64,000 bases of DNA from Aphrocallistes beatrix (lineage: Eukaryota > Porifera > Hexactinellida > Sceptrulophora > Aphrocallistidae): NCBI GenBank assembly GCA_963281255.1, contig OY725496.1, positions 2,232,001-2,296,000 on the forward strand, given 5' to 3'. The notes beneath the pieces were generated by a model. That model was given only the letters and a program-made list of their open reading frames with translations. It made no database searches and was not told the DNA's origin. Below are positions 46,766-58,548 of this stretch, in pieces. The position numbers were made by a program, and so were the translations under genes. Numbering within the stretch: the stretch's first letter is position 1; every line of letters starts with the position of its first letter.

Positions 46766-47908
46766 TAGGGCATTCAAAAAGTCTTGCGGGTCATACCATA
46801 AAATAATAAAGAAATGTCATAGAATATGTTTCAATGTATTATTTATTCGAAATACCCCCCTCCTAATTCTACACAGCGTTTCAATCTTTCCACCTACTTT
46901 ATGAATGCATTTCTGTACTCTTCTTCGGGGATGGATTTGAAGCAGTGGTACAGGGCCGACCCGAGGGTTTGTTTCGGCTCAAGTTCCCTGCCTGAAGGTA
47001 GATTTTGAGCTTGGGGAATAGCCAAAAATAACAGGGAGCTAGGTCTGGTGAGTAGGGTGGGTGGGGAAGTAAATCTAACCCCTCTGATTCCAAGAAATTT
47101 TAGTGAGCTTGGCTGTATGGGAGCTAGCATTATCTATCAATAATTTTATTCCCCTCGTTTTAGCCTTGGCTCGGAGCTCTTCCGCGTTTTTGATTAGGTT
47201 TGGAAGTACTTTCTCTGTAAAAAACGTTGCGTTTACTGTTTTACCACTTTCAGAAGGTATTTGCAAGACTATTCCACTACTATTGAAGAAAATCGGGTAC
47301 ATGACCTTCGGTTTTCTGAAGTCGGGCCTAGGAATTTGGGCCGGTCTTTCGTCCCCTCTCACCCATGATCGCATTTTATACTTGCCGTAAGGGGTTGAAT
47401 AATAGACCCAAGTCTCATCTCCGGTTATAACTTCAGCTAGGCGTCTAGGATCACAACCGTCATAGGTTTCCAGGAGTTTCTTGGCAGTCTTTACACGTGC
47501 GAGCTTTTGTTGATCGCCGAGGTTATGTGGGACCCACTTACCGCAAATGGATCGGAAACCAAGCTGAGTAGTCAGAATGGAATTAATGGCCCCCGATGAA
47601 ATCTCCATACTCTGCTCTAACTGCTCGATTGTTATACACTTATCTTCCCTGACTTTGCTCTCGATTAGAGCAACATTCTCTGGGGTGCTGACGGACACCG
47701 GTCTCCCAGATCGAGGTAGATCTGACACGTCTGTATTTCCAGACTGAAATCGTGCAGCCCATTGCTCAACCGTTGATCTGGAAGGGCAGTCCATGCACAA
47801 TACCTCCTGCAACTCGTTGTAGATGAGTACCGGCTGGATGCGGAGTTTTGTGCGAAACTCAATGTAAGCTCTCCATTTCAGATTAAAATTGTCATCCTTG
47901 GAAGCCAT
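46766..47908 (-). pseudogene. mariner transposase, two frameshifts, one transposon end visible
   Basis: It starts MASKDDNFNLKWRAYIEF at 47908. Residues about 10-110 are the paired DNA-binding domain, with SRSTVEQWAARFQSG and LPRSGRPVSV. The catalytic core shows VITGDETWVYY (first Asp) and LLIDNASSHTAKL (second Asp). After a shift near 47090, LLPHPPYSPDLAPCYFWLFP (third Asp) follows in a new frame, and after a second shift SIPEEEYRNAF. The motif set is that of the mariner family. Past the C-terminus, at 46766, TAGGGCATTCAAAAAGTCTT is a mariner-like terminus. The matching terminus beyond 47908 was not found, so one end is deleted or diverged. Confidence 0.88.
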
Positions 47909-49639
47909 AATTTTACCAGTATGTTGAAATGATGTGTGAATAAATTGATCAGAAATTTGTAATTTTCATTCAATCAAGCTAAGATTTTCAGTAAATCAAG
48001 CTAAGATATAAGGTTGTGTTATAGATGAAAACTGATTAGTTTACTATTATAGTCTGCGAAATATACCATGATATTACGTAAATATACCATGATATTACGT
48101 ATTACGTAACCAAGCCGTCCATGTTTCGTTTGTCCACTTTTCCAAACATTCTGCCCATCGTGTTGCGATTGTATCGCATGTTTTTGAAAAATTCGACATC
48201 ATAACTGCCTTGTATTAAATGAACAATCAGCTATCAATATTCTTTGATCGAGTTTATCAGATTCTATTTAATTAACTTTGTTTATGTAGTTATGACATAT
48301 TCATTGTTTGCGAAAAATAAATTGGTGAGCATGATTTTTCTTATCGGGTGAGCAATCACCAGTATAATTATGTTATTGATAAATAATCAACAAATGAAAT
48401 TGATTATTTTATTCATTACTTATTAGCAAAGACTATTGGTTATTCATTTCAAGAATATCCTGTTACTAATTGTATAGTTCGATCTTTGTCAGATGTTTTG
48501 CTACCTAAACCCATGGCAAGGTCAGATTTATTTTTGGCAACACCACGCTTAGAGATGCTCTTCACACTTGTGCTATCATAGCAACGTCTCAAAAATTTGT
48601 GAAAATTCAGGTTCAATCTGATCAAGACATCTTTTATTTCGATACGATGGTAAGAGCATTGATGGATCCAATATAATATAGACCCACAAATTATTCATAG
48701 TTCAAATCCATAGTGAGATGCTCTAGTATCATAGTGAAATGCTCGTGGCTCGAGCTATCTGTTGTTTCGTTTATAATCACTAGAAAGGACTATTTCAGAA
48801 GTTTAGCTATATCTCTAAGGATCTGATGTCCCATCAAATAAAGGATGGTGCTTTTAGATGGAATTCAACGACTGCCTTGTACAAAACAAAGTTTTTGAGA
48901 TTTAGAAATCATCACAATTGAACAGACAATACACTGTACTAAATTTAGGGATATTTTCAGTATAAAAGCCTCGATCAAGGTTGAACAACGCCCGTCGATT
49001 CAAAATTTGGAAATAGTGAAAAAAGCAGCCATTTGAAATAGGAAGGTTAAGATTTGGTATTATATACCAAAAAGCATCTTAGATACCCTTCTTTGACTAT
49101 TTCTCACCCAAAACCCCACCAGATCGTTCAATTTTGAGCCTAAAATCTTTGTTATTCACTTTAACTCAAGGGTTAATCATTGTATTAAAAGATCCTCCTA
49201 ACCAAAATTCCCTTACAAAATGACACTTTTAGAATTTTTAAAATTGAGAAGACAATTCTGCAGGGTTTCGTCCACTCTGATTGCCAATCCTTTTCTATCC
49301 AGAAAACGAAATGGAAGAGTGGATCTGTTACAGTTCCTGTCTACTTTTCAATTCTGTGTAGTATGTTGCTGATAGAGTTGTTCTCCTATGTCAAGTGTAG
49401 TTGAGGGAGATGTGATGGTCATCTGAACAGATTCACAATGAGAAACAGTCTTCTCATGGTTTCTAAAAGCAGTAGTACCATCTTTCCAATTGCTGAATCT
49501 TCGTTTAAGCTACAATAAAATATCAGTCAAAAATTATTATAAACTAACTATTATTATACAATTAATATACACTTGTTAAATATTTAGCAAGTTATGCTGC
49601 GAAAAATCAAAGAAGTCAGCAGTGAAGCTTTTGATATAC
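47909..49639. other. Unassigned DNA
   Basis: A short duplication (ATATACCATGATATTACGTA, near 48060-48110) is the only structure recognised. The part just before 49640 may be further decayed hAT sequence, but no motif could be read there. Confidence 0.4.
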
Positions 49640-50590
49640 GAACACTATGTCCTGGACAGTTCATTTAGATTCGTTGGCAAGCATTGTATCAAATTATGAC
49701 AATCTCTTACTGTTGTGGGACTATAACCTTACAGCTACCTCAAACACAGAGATCAAGGTAAGAATTAATGGCATAATATTACAGATTCACACGTTCTGGG
49801 ATCTGTTTGGTCTCTTCCTCTCACAAATGATTTTACAATACAGACAAACTTAGCAGCGCCCTTTAGCAATCCGAGTTCTCCTCTGTAGCAGGTCATGAGT
49901 TTCAATGCTGACTGTTCAGACGCTTCAAGGGGTGTATACTGAGAGAGTTTTCGACTTGTTCTGAGAAAAAATTGAGACAAATAGAACACAGTTTGGAGTG
50001 GAGGAGCCAATTTTTCCCAGAAGAAGAAAGTGCCTAATTGGCTGGAAGATGAGATGGCTTCAGTTAAATTATCTGATTCTATCATTGATTGATACAGGCA
50101 ACAGCATAATATGGTGCTTGATCTGGATGTTTCATCCATCAAATCCAGCTTTGATCAGAAAGGATATCAAATATTTTCCCATTTAGAACAAAGGCTCTTC
50201 AAGGCTAGTACCGGATCATCTGTTTAAGAGCATCTCAATACTGTTTTCGATTTCTTTGAAGGCGAATTTAACAAGGGAGTGATGGCTCCAGGATTCTGAG
50301 TACTTAGATAACTCTTCTCCTATGCATTTGGAGAAAAAAGCACTCTCTGAGATTATTCAAGAATCCGTTGATCCAGTTGACTAGTGGCCAAAGGTCGCTT
50401 ATTAGAATTGATTGGCGTCTGTTCCAGCTCTTGCTTTCTGTTACCAGCCACCAATGACATTACAGGACGCATATTTTCCGCATTGCGATGGTTGAAATTT
50501 TAGATAAGGTGCAGTATGTCACAAAAGTCGGCTGAACCAATTAATGATTTCGCATTATCACCATGATAGAACAGACTAGTTCCAATTTTT
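49640..50590 (+). pseudogene. hAT-type transposase remnant (ZMYM1-like family)
   Basis: Readable plus-strand pieces: 49663-49800 SLASIVSNYDNLLLLWDYNL and TSNTEIKVRING, then FWDLFGLFLS; near 49998-50035 EEPIFPRRRKC; about 50125-50210 SIKSSFDQKGYQIFSHLEQR; about 50440-50500 LLPATNDITGRIFSALRW, the hATC-type dimerisation motif. Order and wording fit the hAT lineage that includes zinc-finger MYM-type 1-like proteins of animals. Pieces are in different frames with stops between them. N-terminal part and element ends were not recognised. Confidence 0.75.
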
Positions 50591-50820
50591 TGAGTCCATT
50601 TTTGATGCATATGTGGGAAGGAATTATACTTAAAATCAAAATTATCTGTCTCAGTTATTATTACAAGTATTTATATTTTCTTATACTACATACAGACTGT
50701 AATCATTTAATAATTATATAATACTAATTTACATTTTACCCAAGACATAGCATGTAATCATGCTAAAATTGTTCATAAATAGAAATATGTAAATATTTGA
50801 ATGATACACTTTTTTAATTA

Positions 50821-51480
50821 CTAATAGTAGTCACCTGAAATTATTTTTGGCTCCCTACATATGATGATAGATTCGAGATAGGAAGAAGGCTGTTCGAGCA
50901 AGGTAGAGACAGAGATATAATGGTTTTTGGAGAAAGGAGATCTGTTGATAATAATGGTACTTAGGTGTATATCTTTAGAATAAAGGCTCCAGTCAGAGAT
51001 TTCAAAAGAATAAAATTCTCCAGGAGAATTGCACTTGATTGTGATGCTATCTCGGTACAGTATTGATGTACCATCACCCTGACGTGGTGTGAACCTCATG
51101 TGATCAAGGAGCATGTAACTCGACGGTGTACATTCTGCTCTCGCAGCTGTATCTCTTGATCTAAATCTCAGTGATGGCAACAATGTCAGGTTGATGGTCA
51201 GCAACAATCGAAAAAGTGAGTGCACTTCATTCTATGATTGCGAGCATTAACACGATGAAAGGAAAGATAGTTTGAGTGTTTTAGAGGGACACTATGCTGA
51301 AGTTTGATGGATATGACTTAGATGGATTTCGAGTCGATAGAATTGGGATAGGACGATTGGTAACTCGGGTAGGGATTAATAAAGAGAAGATGGTACAAAG
51401 CACCAAATGCTGATATGTTGGATTTGGTAGGGATGGGAAGCAGGTCTGAATAGTGGTTGGAAGAGGGGAAGGATGCATGA
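50821..51480 (-). pseudogene. LINE endonuclease-domain fragment (CR1/Rex-like)
   Basis: Read on the minus strand: 51480-51281 is a leader-like segment rich in Ser/Pro; near 51190-51160 DIVAITET, the motif of the apurinic endonuclease of LINE ORF2; then RSRDTAARAECTPSSYMLLD, FTPRQGDGTSILYRDSITIK, a block matching the beta-strand core, and KIISGD near 50830 (catalytic G-D of the phosphohydrolase fold). Frames shift at least twice. Reverse transcriptase is absent, so the fragment is not the usual 5'-truncated insertion but an internal or 3'-deleted piece. Confidence 0.72.
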
Positions 51481-51890
51481 GTGGTGGATGAGAAGGTTAC
51501 CAGTCTATTAATACTAAATGGAAAAGTGGGAATAGTAAGAGAGATAGGGCTATATATATAGAAGAGAATAGAATCTGAGCTGCTCAGAATTGTGATCCGA
51601 GGATTGTGTGAGTTTCAGTGTTTTATAGTTCAACACGACAGGATTGAGAGCCCCATTAACATTGTGAAAATACCTTATTGGATATAGTTGCCTTTTCAGT
51701 CCAGCTCCTACTATAGGAGATGCCTTATGTCATGATCTGCGTGCGACGTCGTCTATCCGTCCGTACGTCCGTCTGCTCGCTCCCGGAAATTCTATTGGAC
51801 CAAATTGCACCAAATTTGGACCATATATTTCTTATATGGTAGATATTTGAACCTAGGTCTATGTGACAAATGTAGTGATTTTATTAACCA
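51481..51890. other. Unassigned DNA next to a Helitron end
   Basis: A CCGTCCGTACGTCCGTC run at 51757-51775 followed by CTATTGGACCAAATTGCACC is reminiscent of interspersed repeats in other invertebrates, but no termini were found. Confidence 0.4.
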
Positions 51891-52645
51891 CAGGCGCGCT
51901 TCACTTGCTTGCGCTGCGCGGCTTGCGGACACTTTGTGCTAGCAGAGTTTCCCTGTGGGCGCCTGGAATTACTCAATCTAGCATATTTTGGGAATTTGAT
52001 TACTTTATATAAATATTGTAAAGAAAGTTTAACAAATAATTTCTCATATATATTCAAAAGTATGATATTCGAACTTTACAACCCTGAAAAAAACATTATC
52101 TAGCCTCTTTTTGTAATTTATTTACTTTAGTATCTAATGTGAACAGAAATATACAAATAATTTATCATATTCATCTGAAATATAATATTCGAACTCTACA
52201 CCACTGAAAACCCCATGTCAACCGTTGGAAGCTAGTCTCTAGCGGATTTTTTAAAATTCATCAAATAGTGCTAAAATACTATGTATAAAAGGTTTGAAAA
52301 TATATATAAACCGTTTTTATTGCTATACACTATAACATAATTGAAACATCTATATAAGTTATTGCTTTGAAGTATTAATAACAATGACCACATACAATAG
52401 TGTCGTACAATGATTTCTAATATGAGAGTGAAGCCGTACTTAGTATTGTATAGAAAAGGTGTGAAAAATTGTTTTTCATTTTCTTTGCAGAGGTGTGAAA
52501 ATTTCGCTTAGATCTTCGAATTTAATTGTAAATTCATCATTTGACACCTGCATGCAAATTTTTCGTAGCGCTACGACTTGCCAATTCTTCAATCAATTCG
52601 GACAAACAAACAAACAAACAAATCCTAGCGTTTTAATATATAAGA
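51891..52645 (-). mobile_element. Helitron-like element, second subfamily
   Basis: On the minus strand it starts TCTTATATATTAAAACGC and ends AAGCGCGCCTG, between A and T. Near the 5' end a (CAAA)n microsatellite replaces the TATATA tract of the first subfamily, followed by the shared GAATTGATTGAAGAA. The 3' hairpin region is shared too, while the interior of about 600 bp is different. No coding capacity. Confidence 0.75.
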
Positions 52646-53503
52646 TTAGGAATTAGACATAACTCAATGTAGGTATGTAAATAGATCCAAATTAGTCCCT
52701 AAAATAAAAAAAGTTCATAAATATAACACCGCTGACCATTGAAATTGCAGTGTTTTAATATTTCAGTTGCCTTTGATTTTATTGACCAATAGGGATTAGA
52801 CATAATTCAATGCACATATTTAAACAAGTTAGAATCACTCTCTAAACTTGAAATTTGATTCGATGAAAAATTATTTGAAACTCAATTAAGGATTTATATC
52901 ATGCAAATGCCCTACGAGCTCTTAATAGGGCTGCACTATCGGTCAGTCGACCGACACTTTTGAACAGGAGGACCACACACGAGGATGAAGGCCATAGAGA
53001 CCAAGTTTGAGGCGATCCGATTGGCTCATAAAAGTAGTCCAATTTAAACTAACCCAATCTTATAGAATGGTCCTTTTTGGGATTAAATTGATCAAAAGTG
53101 ATCAGGTTAAAACCGGACCAACCGGGCTGCTGAATACTGATCAGACTGTTTGAACCCCGAAATTGTCCTTAGATTTCAAAGGTTCGACGCCCCTCTACAG
53201 TAATACTGTATAACAATATAAACAATGGGAAATCATAATAAATAACTGGAATGGACTATAATTAATCAGATTTATTAAATAGATTTTGAATAGTTTTCGA
53301 GTATAATTAAAAGATACTAGGCCACTAGACAACATCACTTGTTTTAGAACTGTTCACATGTGATATTTTATAGAATCATAGATCCTACATAATAGTTTAA
53401 GAAACACACTTAAAAACAAATTTTAATTGTGATTAGGATTTTCTATTTATTACAATCACATTTAAACTGTAAACTAATCTGATAACTTATGCTACTAGTA
53501 GTA
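52646..53503. other. Unassigned DNA
   Basis: No gene. A palindromic GGTCAGTCGACCGAC occurs near 52939. No repeat termini were recognised. Confidence 0.4.
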
Positions 53504-53541
53504 TCCTTACTATTAGAACTCAATTAATATATATATATATA
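53504..53541 (+). mobile_element. Helitron-like 5' end fragment, outermost layer of a stack
   Basis: TCCTTACTATTAGAACTC plus its TATATA tract, cut by the next Helitron at 53542. The remainder of this copy should resume after the stack but was not found there; it was probably lost with the hAT MITE region near 56612-56778. Confidence 0.75.
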
Positions 53542-54433
53542 CAAGCACGCTTCGCATGCTTGCGATGCGCGGCTGGCAGACACTTTGTGTCCGCCGGAGG
53601 CGCGGTGCGGGCACCTGGGGTTACATTGATGAATTATAACGGAAATAACATCCCTGAATATGTTTGTCCTACTGTTATAATAGATATCGCATAAAAAATC
53701 AACAAATTTCCCAATTTTAAAATTTTGATGCGTAATGATGACGTCATAACAGAGTGATGAGTCATCATTTTTTGATGATAGTTTTATCATATGTGAGTTA
53801 TGTTAGTATACAAATTCAATTAAAATTTCAGTCTTCTATCTCCTATAATGGCTGAGTTATGCACGAAAAACTGTATTGCTTAATTTTAAAACATGTGACA
53901 ATGACGTCATAATTCCATGATGAGTCATCATTTTGCTCTGCGCTCAGAACTTAGTAGAGCCATAGCCAAAAGACTCCCGCATGCCAAAAATCAGCTTTCT
54001 GTGCCTGGCAATTTCTTCAATCAATTCGTTACAGAAATAGATATATAGTATTCAAGCGCGCTTCGCTAGCTTGCGCTGCGCGGCTGGCTGACACCTGGTG
54101 TCTGCAGGAGGCGCCCTCTGGGCGCCTGGGGTCACATTGATTAATTATAAAGGAGATAACATCTCTAAATACGTCTATCCTACTGTTATAATCGATATCG
54201 CACGAGAAATAACCAAATTATCAATTTATAAAATTTTGATGAGTAATGATGACGTCATAACAAGGGGATGAGTCATCATTTTCGTCTGAGCTCAGAACTT
54301 ACTGGAGCCATAGCCAAAATACTCCCACATGCCAAAAATCAGCTTTCTGCGCCCGGCAGTTTTTCAATCAATTCGTTACAGATATATACATATCCTTACT
54401 ATTAAACTCGATTAATGTATATTTATTTATTTA

Positions 54434-55546
54434 CAAGCGCGCTTCGCTTGCTTGCGTTGCGCGGCTGGCGGACACTTTGTGCCCGCCAGAGGCTCCCTTT
54501 GGTCGACTAGGGTCACATTGGTTAATTATAAGGGAGATAGCATCTCTAAATATGTCTGTCCTACTGTTATAATCGATACCACTCGAAAAATACCAAATTT
54601 GTCAATTTTAAAATTTTTGATGCGTAATGATAACATCATAACAAAGTGATGAGTTATCATTTTTTGATGATAGTTACATCATATGTGAGGTATGTTAGTA
54701 TACTTATTCTATTAAAATCTCAGCCTTCTATCTCCTATAATGGCTGAGTTATGCTCGAATAACTGTGTTGCTTAACTTTTAAAAATGTGATAATGACGTC
54801 ATAATTCAATGATGAGTCGACATTTTACTTTGCGCTCAGAATTTACTGGAGCTATAGCCAAAAGACTCCCACATGCCAAAAATTAGCTTTCTATGACCGG
54901 CAGTTTCTTCAATCAATTCGTTACAGAGATACTATATATATATACAGGTATCCCTCGCCGTTCGCGGGGGTTACGTTCCAGAGAATTGTCGCTAATGGCA
55001 AAATCGTGAACGGCAAGACGTTAGTTCAATGAGAATAGTGGGGTTACGTTCCTAGATTATAAAAACGACGCTAGATACAGTTTGAAAATACGCTATTGAT
55101 TCAATAGTTAAGCTGTAACACTGATACAAACACTGGCACAAGTGAAATGTTAATAAATGAAGTGATAAATGAAAGATATAGATCCCCTAGTAGCAAACCT
55201 AAGTGCCATACCTAAATAGTAAAGTCTAGCCTTACAATCACCAACCAATTTCCTCTTAGGCATGATGTAATTATTAGGTAGAAAATTATAAGTATCGAGA
55301 CAATAGGAACAGTAAATGCTTTTTCCAGGATAATATGTAGATACGTATAAGGTTATGAACTTAAGGTAGTTCATGAAACTACTGAAGAGAGTACCGAAAA
55401 CCGCGAAAAGTCGAAGGAACGAGTCGCGAATAGCAAAACAAGACTCAAAATATTTTCCGCGAATAGTCGAAACCGCGAATGGCAAACCCGCGAACGGCGA
55501 GGGTTACCTGTATATATATACAATAATCGAGTTTTAATAGTAAGGA
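54434..55546 (-). mobile_element. Helitron-like element H7, with a pogo-like MITE in its TATA tract
   Basis: 3' end CAAGCGCGCTTCGCTTGC at 54434, 5' end CGAGTTTTAATAGTAAGGA ending 55546. The host target ATTTA|TTTAT on both sides belongs to H8. Without the MITE at 54945-55510 the element is 547 bp. Confidence 0.87.
54945..55510. mobile_element. pogo-like MITE with ends CAGGTATCCCTCGCCGTTCG
   Basis: CAGGTATCCCTCGCCGTTCG and CGAACGGCGAGGGTTACCTG are inverted ends, flanked by TA. Subterminal CGCGAAT/CGCGAACGGC words are repeated several times. No transposase. It is the innermost layer of the Helitron stack. Confidence 0.83.
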
Positions 55547-55569
55547 TTTATTTATTTATATAGTATATA

Positions 55570-56038
55570 CACTACCCGGACAAAAGTATTCGACCACCAC
55601 GAAAACTTCCATACAAATAGTATTAAATTAGATCTTTTAAAAAAGGAATATGTGCTTAAACAGTAGAAAATTTTTAGTTCAAATTCGTAATCTACACATT
55701 CTAATTACTCATAATTGAGAGTTTCAACTCAATTACTTATTCTTATGTTGAAAATTATCAACCATGCCCCTTTGTGTCACTAAACGCCATTATAAATAAT
55801 GGCTGTGACTTGGGACAAGTAGCATCAAGTAGCAATTGTTGATATTTATTAACTTGGGAGTTAGTAATTAAGCTGAGTCTATCAATAATGAGTAATTAGA
55901 ATGTGTAGTTTACGAATTTGAAATAAAAAATAGAGTATTCAATACAGTTTGAGAACATATTCCTTTATGAATAGACCTACTTTAATACTATTTCTATGGC
56001 GGTTTCTGTGGTGGTCGAATACTTTTGTCCGGGTACTG
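55570..56038. mobile_element. Tc1-like MITE with ends CACTACCCGGACAAAAG
   Basis: Inverted ends CACTACCCGGACAAAAGTAT and ATACTTTTGTCCGGGTACTG are flanked by TA. It is the same family as 34768-35243. The inverted repeats extend beyond 35 bp. No coding capacity. Confidence 0.85.
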
Positions 56039-56611
56039 TATATATATATATATATATATATATGTAACGAATTGATTGAAGAAACTGCCGATCATAGAAA
56101 GATAATTTTTGGCATGTGGGAGTCTTTTGGCTATGGTTCCAGTAAGTTCTGAGCTCAGAGCAAAATGTCGACTTATCATGGAATTATGACGTCATTGTCA
56201 CATTTTAAAAAGTTAAGCAACACAGTTATTCGAGCATAACTCAGCCATTATAGGAGATAGAAGGCTGAAATTTTAATAGAATCTGTATACTGGCATACCT
56301 CAAATATAATGCAACTATAATCAAAAAATGATGACTCATCACTTTGTTATGACGTCATCATTACTCATCAAAATTTTAAAAATTGATAAAGTTGGTGATT
56401 TTTCGTGCGATATCGATTATAACAGTAGGAAAGATGTATTTAGAGATGTTATCTCCCTTATAATTAACCAATGTGACTCCAGGGGACCGAAGGGAGCCTC
56501 CGGCGGACACAAAGTGTCCGCCAGCCGCGCAGCGCAAGCAAGCGAAGTGCGCTTGTATATATATATACATTAATCGAGTTTTAATAGTAAGGATAGAGAT
56601 TAATCGAGTTT

Positions 56612-56778
56612 AACAGCTCAAATTGGGCTGTTAACAGCAAAAAAAATTACTTTAAAAGCTCAAATAACAGCAGAGCTAGACTGTTAATTGTTTGGAAATT
56701 GTAGCTGTTAACAGCGAATTGTGAGCTGTTAACAGCAAACAGCCAAAGTGGCTGTTATCAGCATTTACACCATCCCTG
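56612..56778. mobile_element. hAT MITE fragment with GCTGTTAACAGC repeats
   Basis: Several GCTGTTAACAGC palindromes and the terminus CCATCCCTG at 56778 match the complete element at 61032-61549 in reverse orientation. Its other end is missing. Confidence 0.78.
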
Positions 56779-57236
56779 TGAATGTGTCAAAAACCTCCAA
56801 TAATTTTTCAATTTTTAGAAACGCTAAACTTTAGGCAATGGTTTTGGAAGATCTCATCGAGTAGAAACGGATGAGTTGAAAAGATTTTCGATTTTACTTT
56901 TGAAAAATGTTAAGATATTTTTCCATACGAAAATCTGTTCGTAAATATTGTAGCTAGTGAAAAGTAAACAAAAATTTAAATAGGTTAAAATTGAAAATTC
57001 TGCTTCATCATATATTTTATTCAACCATTTTGTGCAAGAATAATTGAATAAAAGGGACATAAGGTATTAAATTTTCTCGAATGTCCTTCACAAATTTGGT
57101 GATTCTCAAAAAAGATTTTTTCTTACTTCATGGGCTCACAAAAGTGTGTTTTTGGATTTAACTCATCGACAGTTCACCCAAAAAATTCATTAGAAAATAG
57201 TTAAAAATTTTTAGGTTAGTTCTGGAAGGAAAAGCT
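56779..57236. other. Short Y fragment, then unassigned DNA
   Basis: 56779-56836 matches the Y family (AACCTCCAATAATTTTTCAA, GCTAAACTTTAGG). From 56840 to 57236 nothing was recognised. Confidence 0.5.
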
Positions 57237-57665
57237 AACGTTAAGATTTCATATTCTCAAAAAATCTTAATATTATGGTCTTTAGAGATTATAATACTTC
57301 TGTGAAAATGTCTTCATAATCCATGACGCTACGATACCTTTCACTCACCATGGAAATATTCCACAAATCCATTGAATTCATTATCAGAAATGAAAGTATT
57401 TCTATAAATTTAGATTGTTCGAGGAAAATGTATGAGCTAATTTTCCTAGAATTTGAAAGCTCTGGAGAGATAATTTGAAAAGCTGTGGGCCTGATTCGAG
57501 ATTTTCGCAGTGTGCCAGGACACAATTTTCTTCAAAAGACAATACAAAACACAGTTCTTGGTCTTAGACACGAAAATTGTTTGAAGTCAGAAATATATGA
57601 ATTACAATCTCTAAAGACCACAATAATTAATATTGTTTGAGGATAAGAAATTTTAATGCCTAACG
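57237..57665. repeat. Inverted-repeat element, about 430 bp
   Basis: About 55 bp at 57237-57292 (CGTTAAGATTTCATATTCTC ... GGTCTTTAGAGATT) recurs as reverse complement at 57608-57665 with some mismatches. The interior has no recognised domain. Probably a MITE; the target duplication is undetermined. Confidence 0.6.
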
Positions 57666-57971
57666 AAGCTTGTATTACAACTTACCGATTACCCTGTACT
57701 AAACACTGAGTATAAGGCGTTTAGTTAAGTTTGGGCTCAACGAAATCGAATGAATAATGAATGGGTGTTTAGGGTGATCTTGTTGTAAAAATTACACCAC
57801 AATTTTTGGGAGTTACAATGGGTCGGCAGCTGCAGCGTGAGCAAAAATAATTTCGGATTAATCCTGTGAAAATAGACAAACAAATTACAAATTTATTTAG
57901 CCCTAATATATTGTCTAAAAATTTCAATTTATTCTCGTAAGATTGTGAAGAAATTAGTTTTCATATAATTA
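57666..57971. other. Unassigned DNA
   Basis: Nothing recognised between the inverted-repeat element and the next Helitron-like element. Confidence 0.4.
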
Positions 57972-58409
57972 CAAGCGCGCTTCGCTTGCCTGCGCCGAGC
58001 GGCTGACGAACACAAAGCCGGAGGCGCACTTTGGGCGCCTAAGCTCACAGTAAATCATAAGGTCAATAACATCTCTAAATAAGTATGTCCTGCTATAATA
58101 ATCGATATTGATGCGTAATGATGACGTCATAAGAGAGTGATGAGTCATCATTAATTGATGATCGTTGTATCATATTTGAGATTTATTGATGTACACATTA
58201 TGTTAAAATTTCAGCCTTCTATCAACTAAAATGCCTGAGATAAAGTCAAAAAACTGATATTTCTAATTCTAAAAAGACAATGACGTCATAATTCCAAGAT
58301 GAATCAACATTTTCGTCTGAGATTAGAAATTAGAGCCATATCCAAAAGACTCCAACATACCAAAAATCAGGTTCTGGTTCTGGCACTTTCAACAATCAAC
58401 TCGTTACAG

Positions 58410-58440
<31 letters not shown>

Positions 58441-58464
58441 CACATTAATCGAGTTTAAAAAGGT
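57972..58464 (-). mobile_element. Helitron-like non-autonomous element H9, diverged
   Basis: 3' end CAAGCGCGCTTCGCTTGCC (plus strand) at 57972; 5' end ATTAATCGAGTTTAAAAAGG is degenerate at 58464. A TA microsatellite precedes the 5' end. Several hairpin arms are mutated, so this is an older copy. Confidence 0.77.
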
Positions 58465-58548
58465 AGATTGGCTCATTGTGAAAAAGAATTAAATTTGATT
58501 GATTTGTGGTTAATTTTACCAACATTTCTCACAAACTGTTGTGCTCTA

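Larger units (their letters stand above)
54393..56555 (+). mobile_element. Helitron-like element H8, split by H7 and a Tc1-like MITE
   Basis: 5' end TCCTTACTATTAAACTCG at 54393. At 54433 the TATTTATTTA tract is entered by H7; H8 resumes at 55547 with TTTATTTATTTATATAG, is entered by the MITE 55570-56038, and continues to GCGAAGTGCGCTTG at 56555. The flanks (A before, T after) lie within the H6 TATA tract. Confidence 0.86.
54053..56593 (-). mobile_element. Helitron-like element H6, split by H8
   Basis: The 3' end is at 54053 (CAAGCGCGCTTCGCTAGC). The body to 54392 has an internal deletion that removes the middle of the element. H8 is inserted in its TATA tract, and its 5' end (CGAGTTTTAATAGTAAGGA) finishes at 56593. 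The base following its 3' end is A instead of the usual T. Confidence 0.83.
53542..56611 (-). mobile_element. Helitron-like element H5, split by H6
   Basis: The 3' end (CAAGCACGCTTCGCATGC on plus) is at 53542; the body runs to 54052, where H6 interrupts the TATA tract. The 5' end resumes at 56594 as TAGAGATTAATCGAGTTT and is cut by a hAT MITE remnant. Two TGACGTCA sites are present in 53542-54052. Confidence 0.8.

Noticed and set aside
52900..53160. Possible MITE around GGGCTGCACTATCGGTCAGT and ACCGGACCAACCGGGCTGC
   Set aside because: The two segments do not form a convincing inverted pair and no target duplication is visible.
54452..54649. Short frames recurring over the GC-rich 3' parts of Helitrons (also at 31264, 56328, 62674, 25150, 14213)
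   Set aside because: They recur because the repeat recurs. The encoded peptides are translations of the hairpin region, differ in frame and ending between copies, and have no start context or domain.
54393..56595. Reading the Helitron-like copies as TIR transposons, because TCCTTACTATTAAAACTCG appears at both sides of some copies
   Set aside because: Copies H2, H3 and H11 have this sequence at one end only, with exact A|T junctions. The two-sided cases are fully explained by one element nested in the TATA tract of another.
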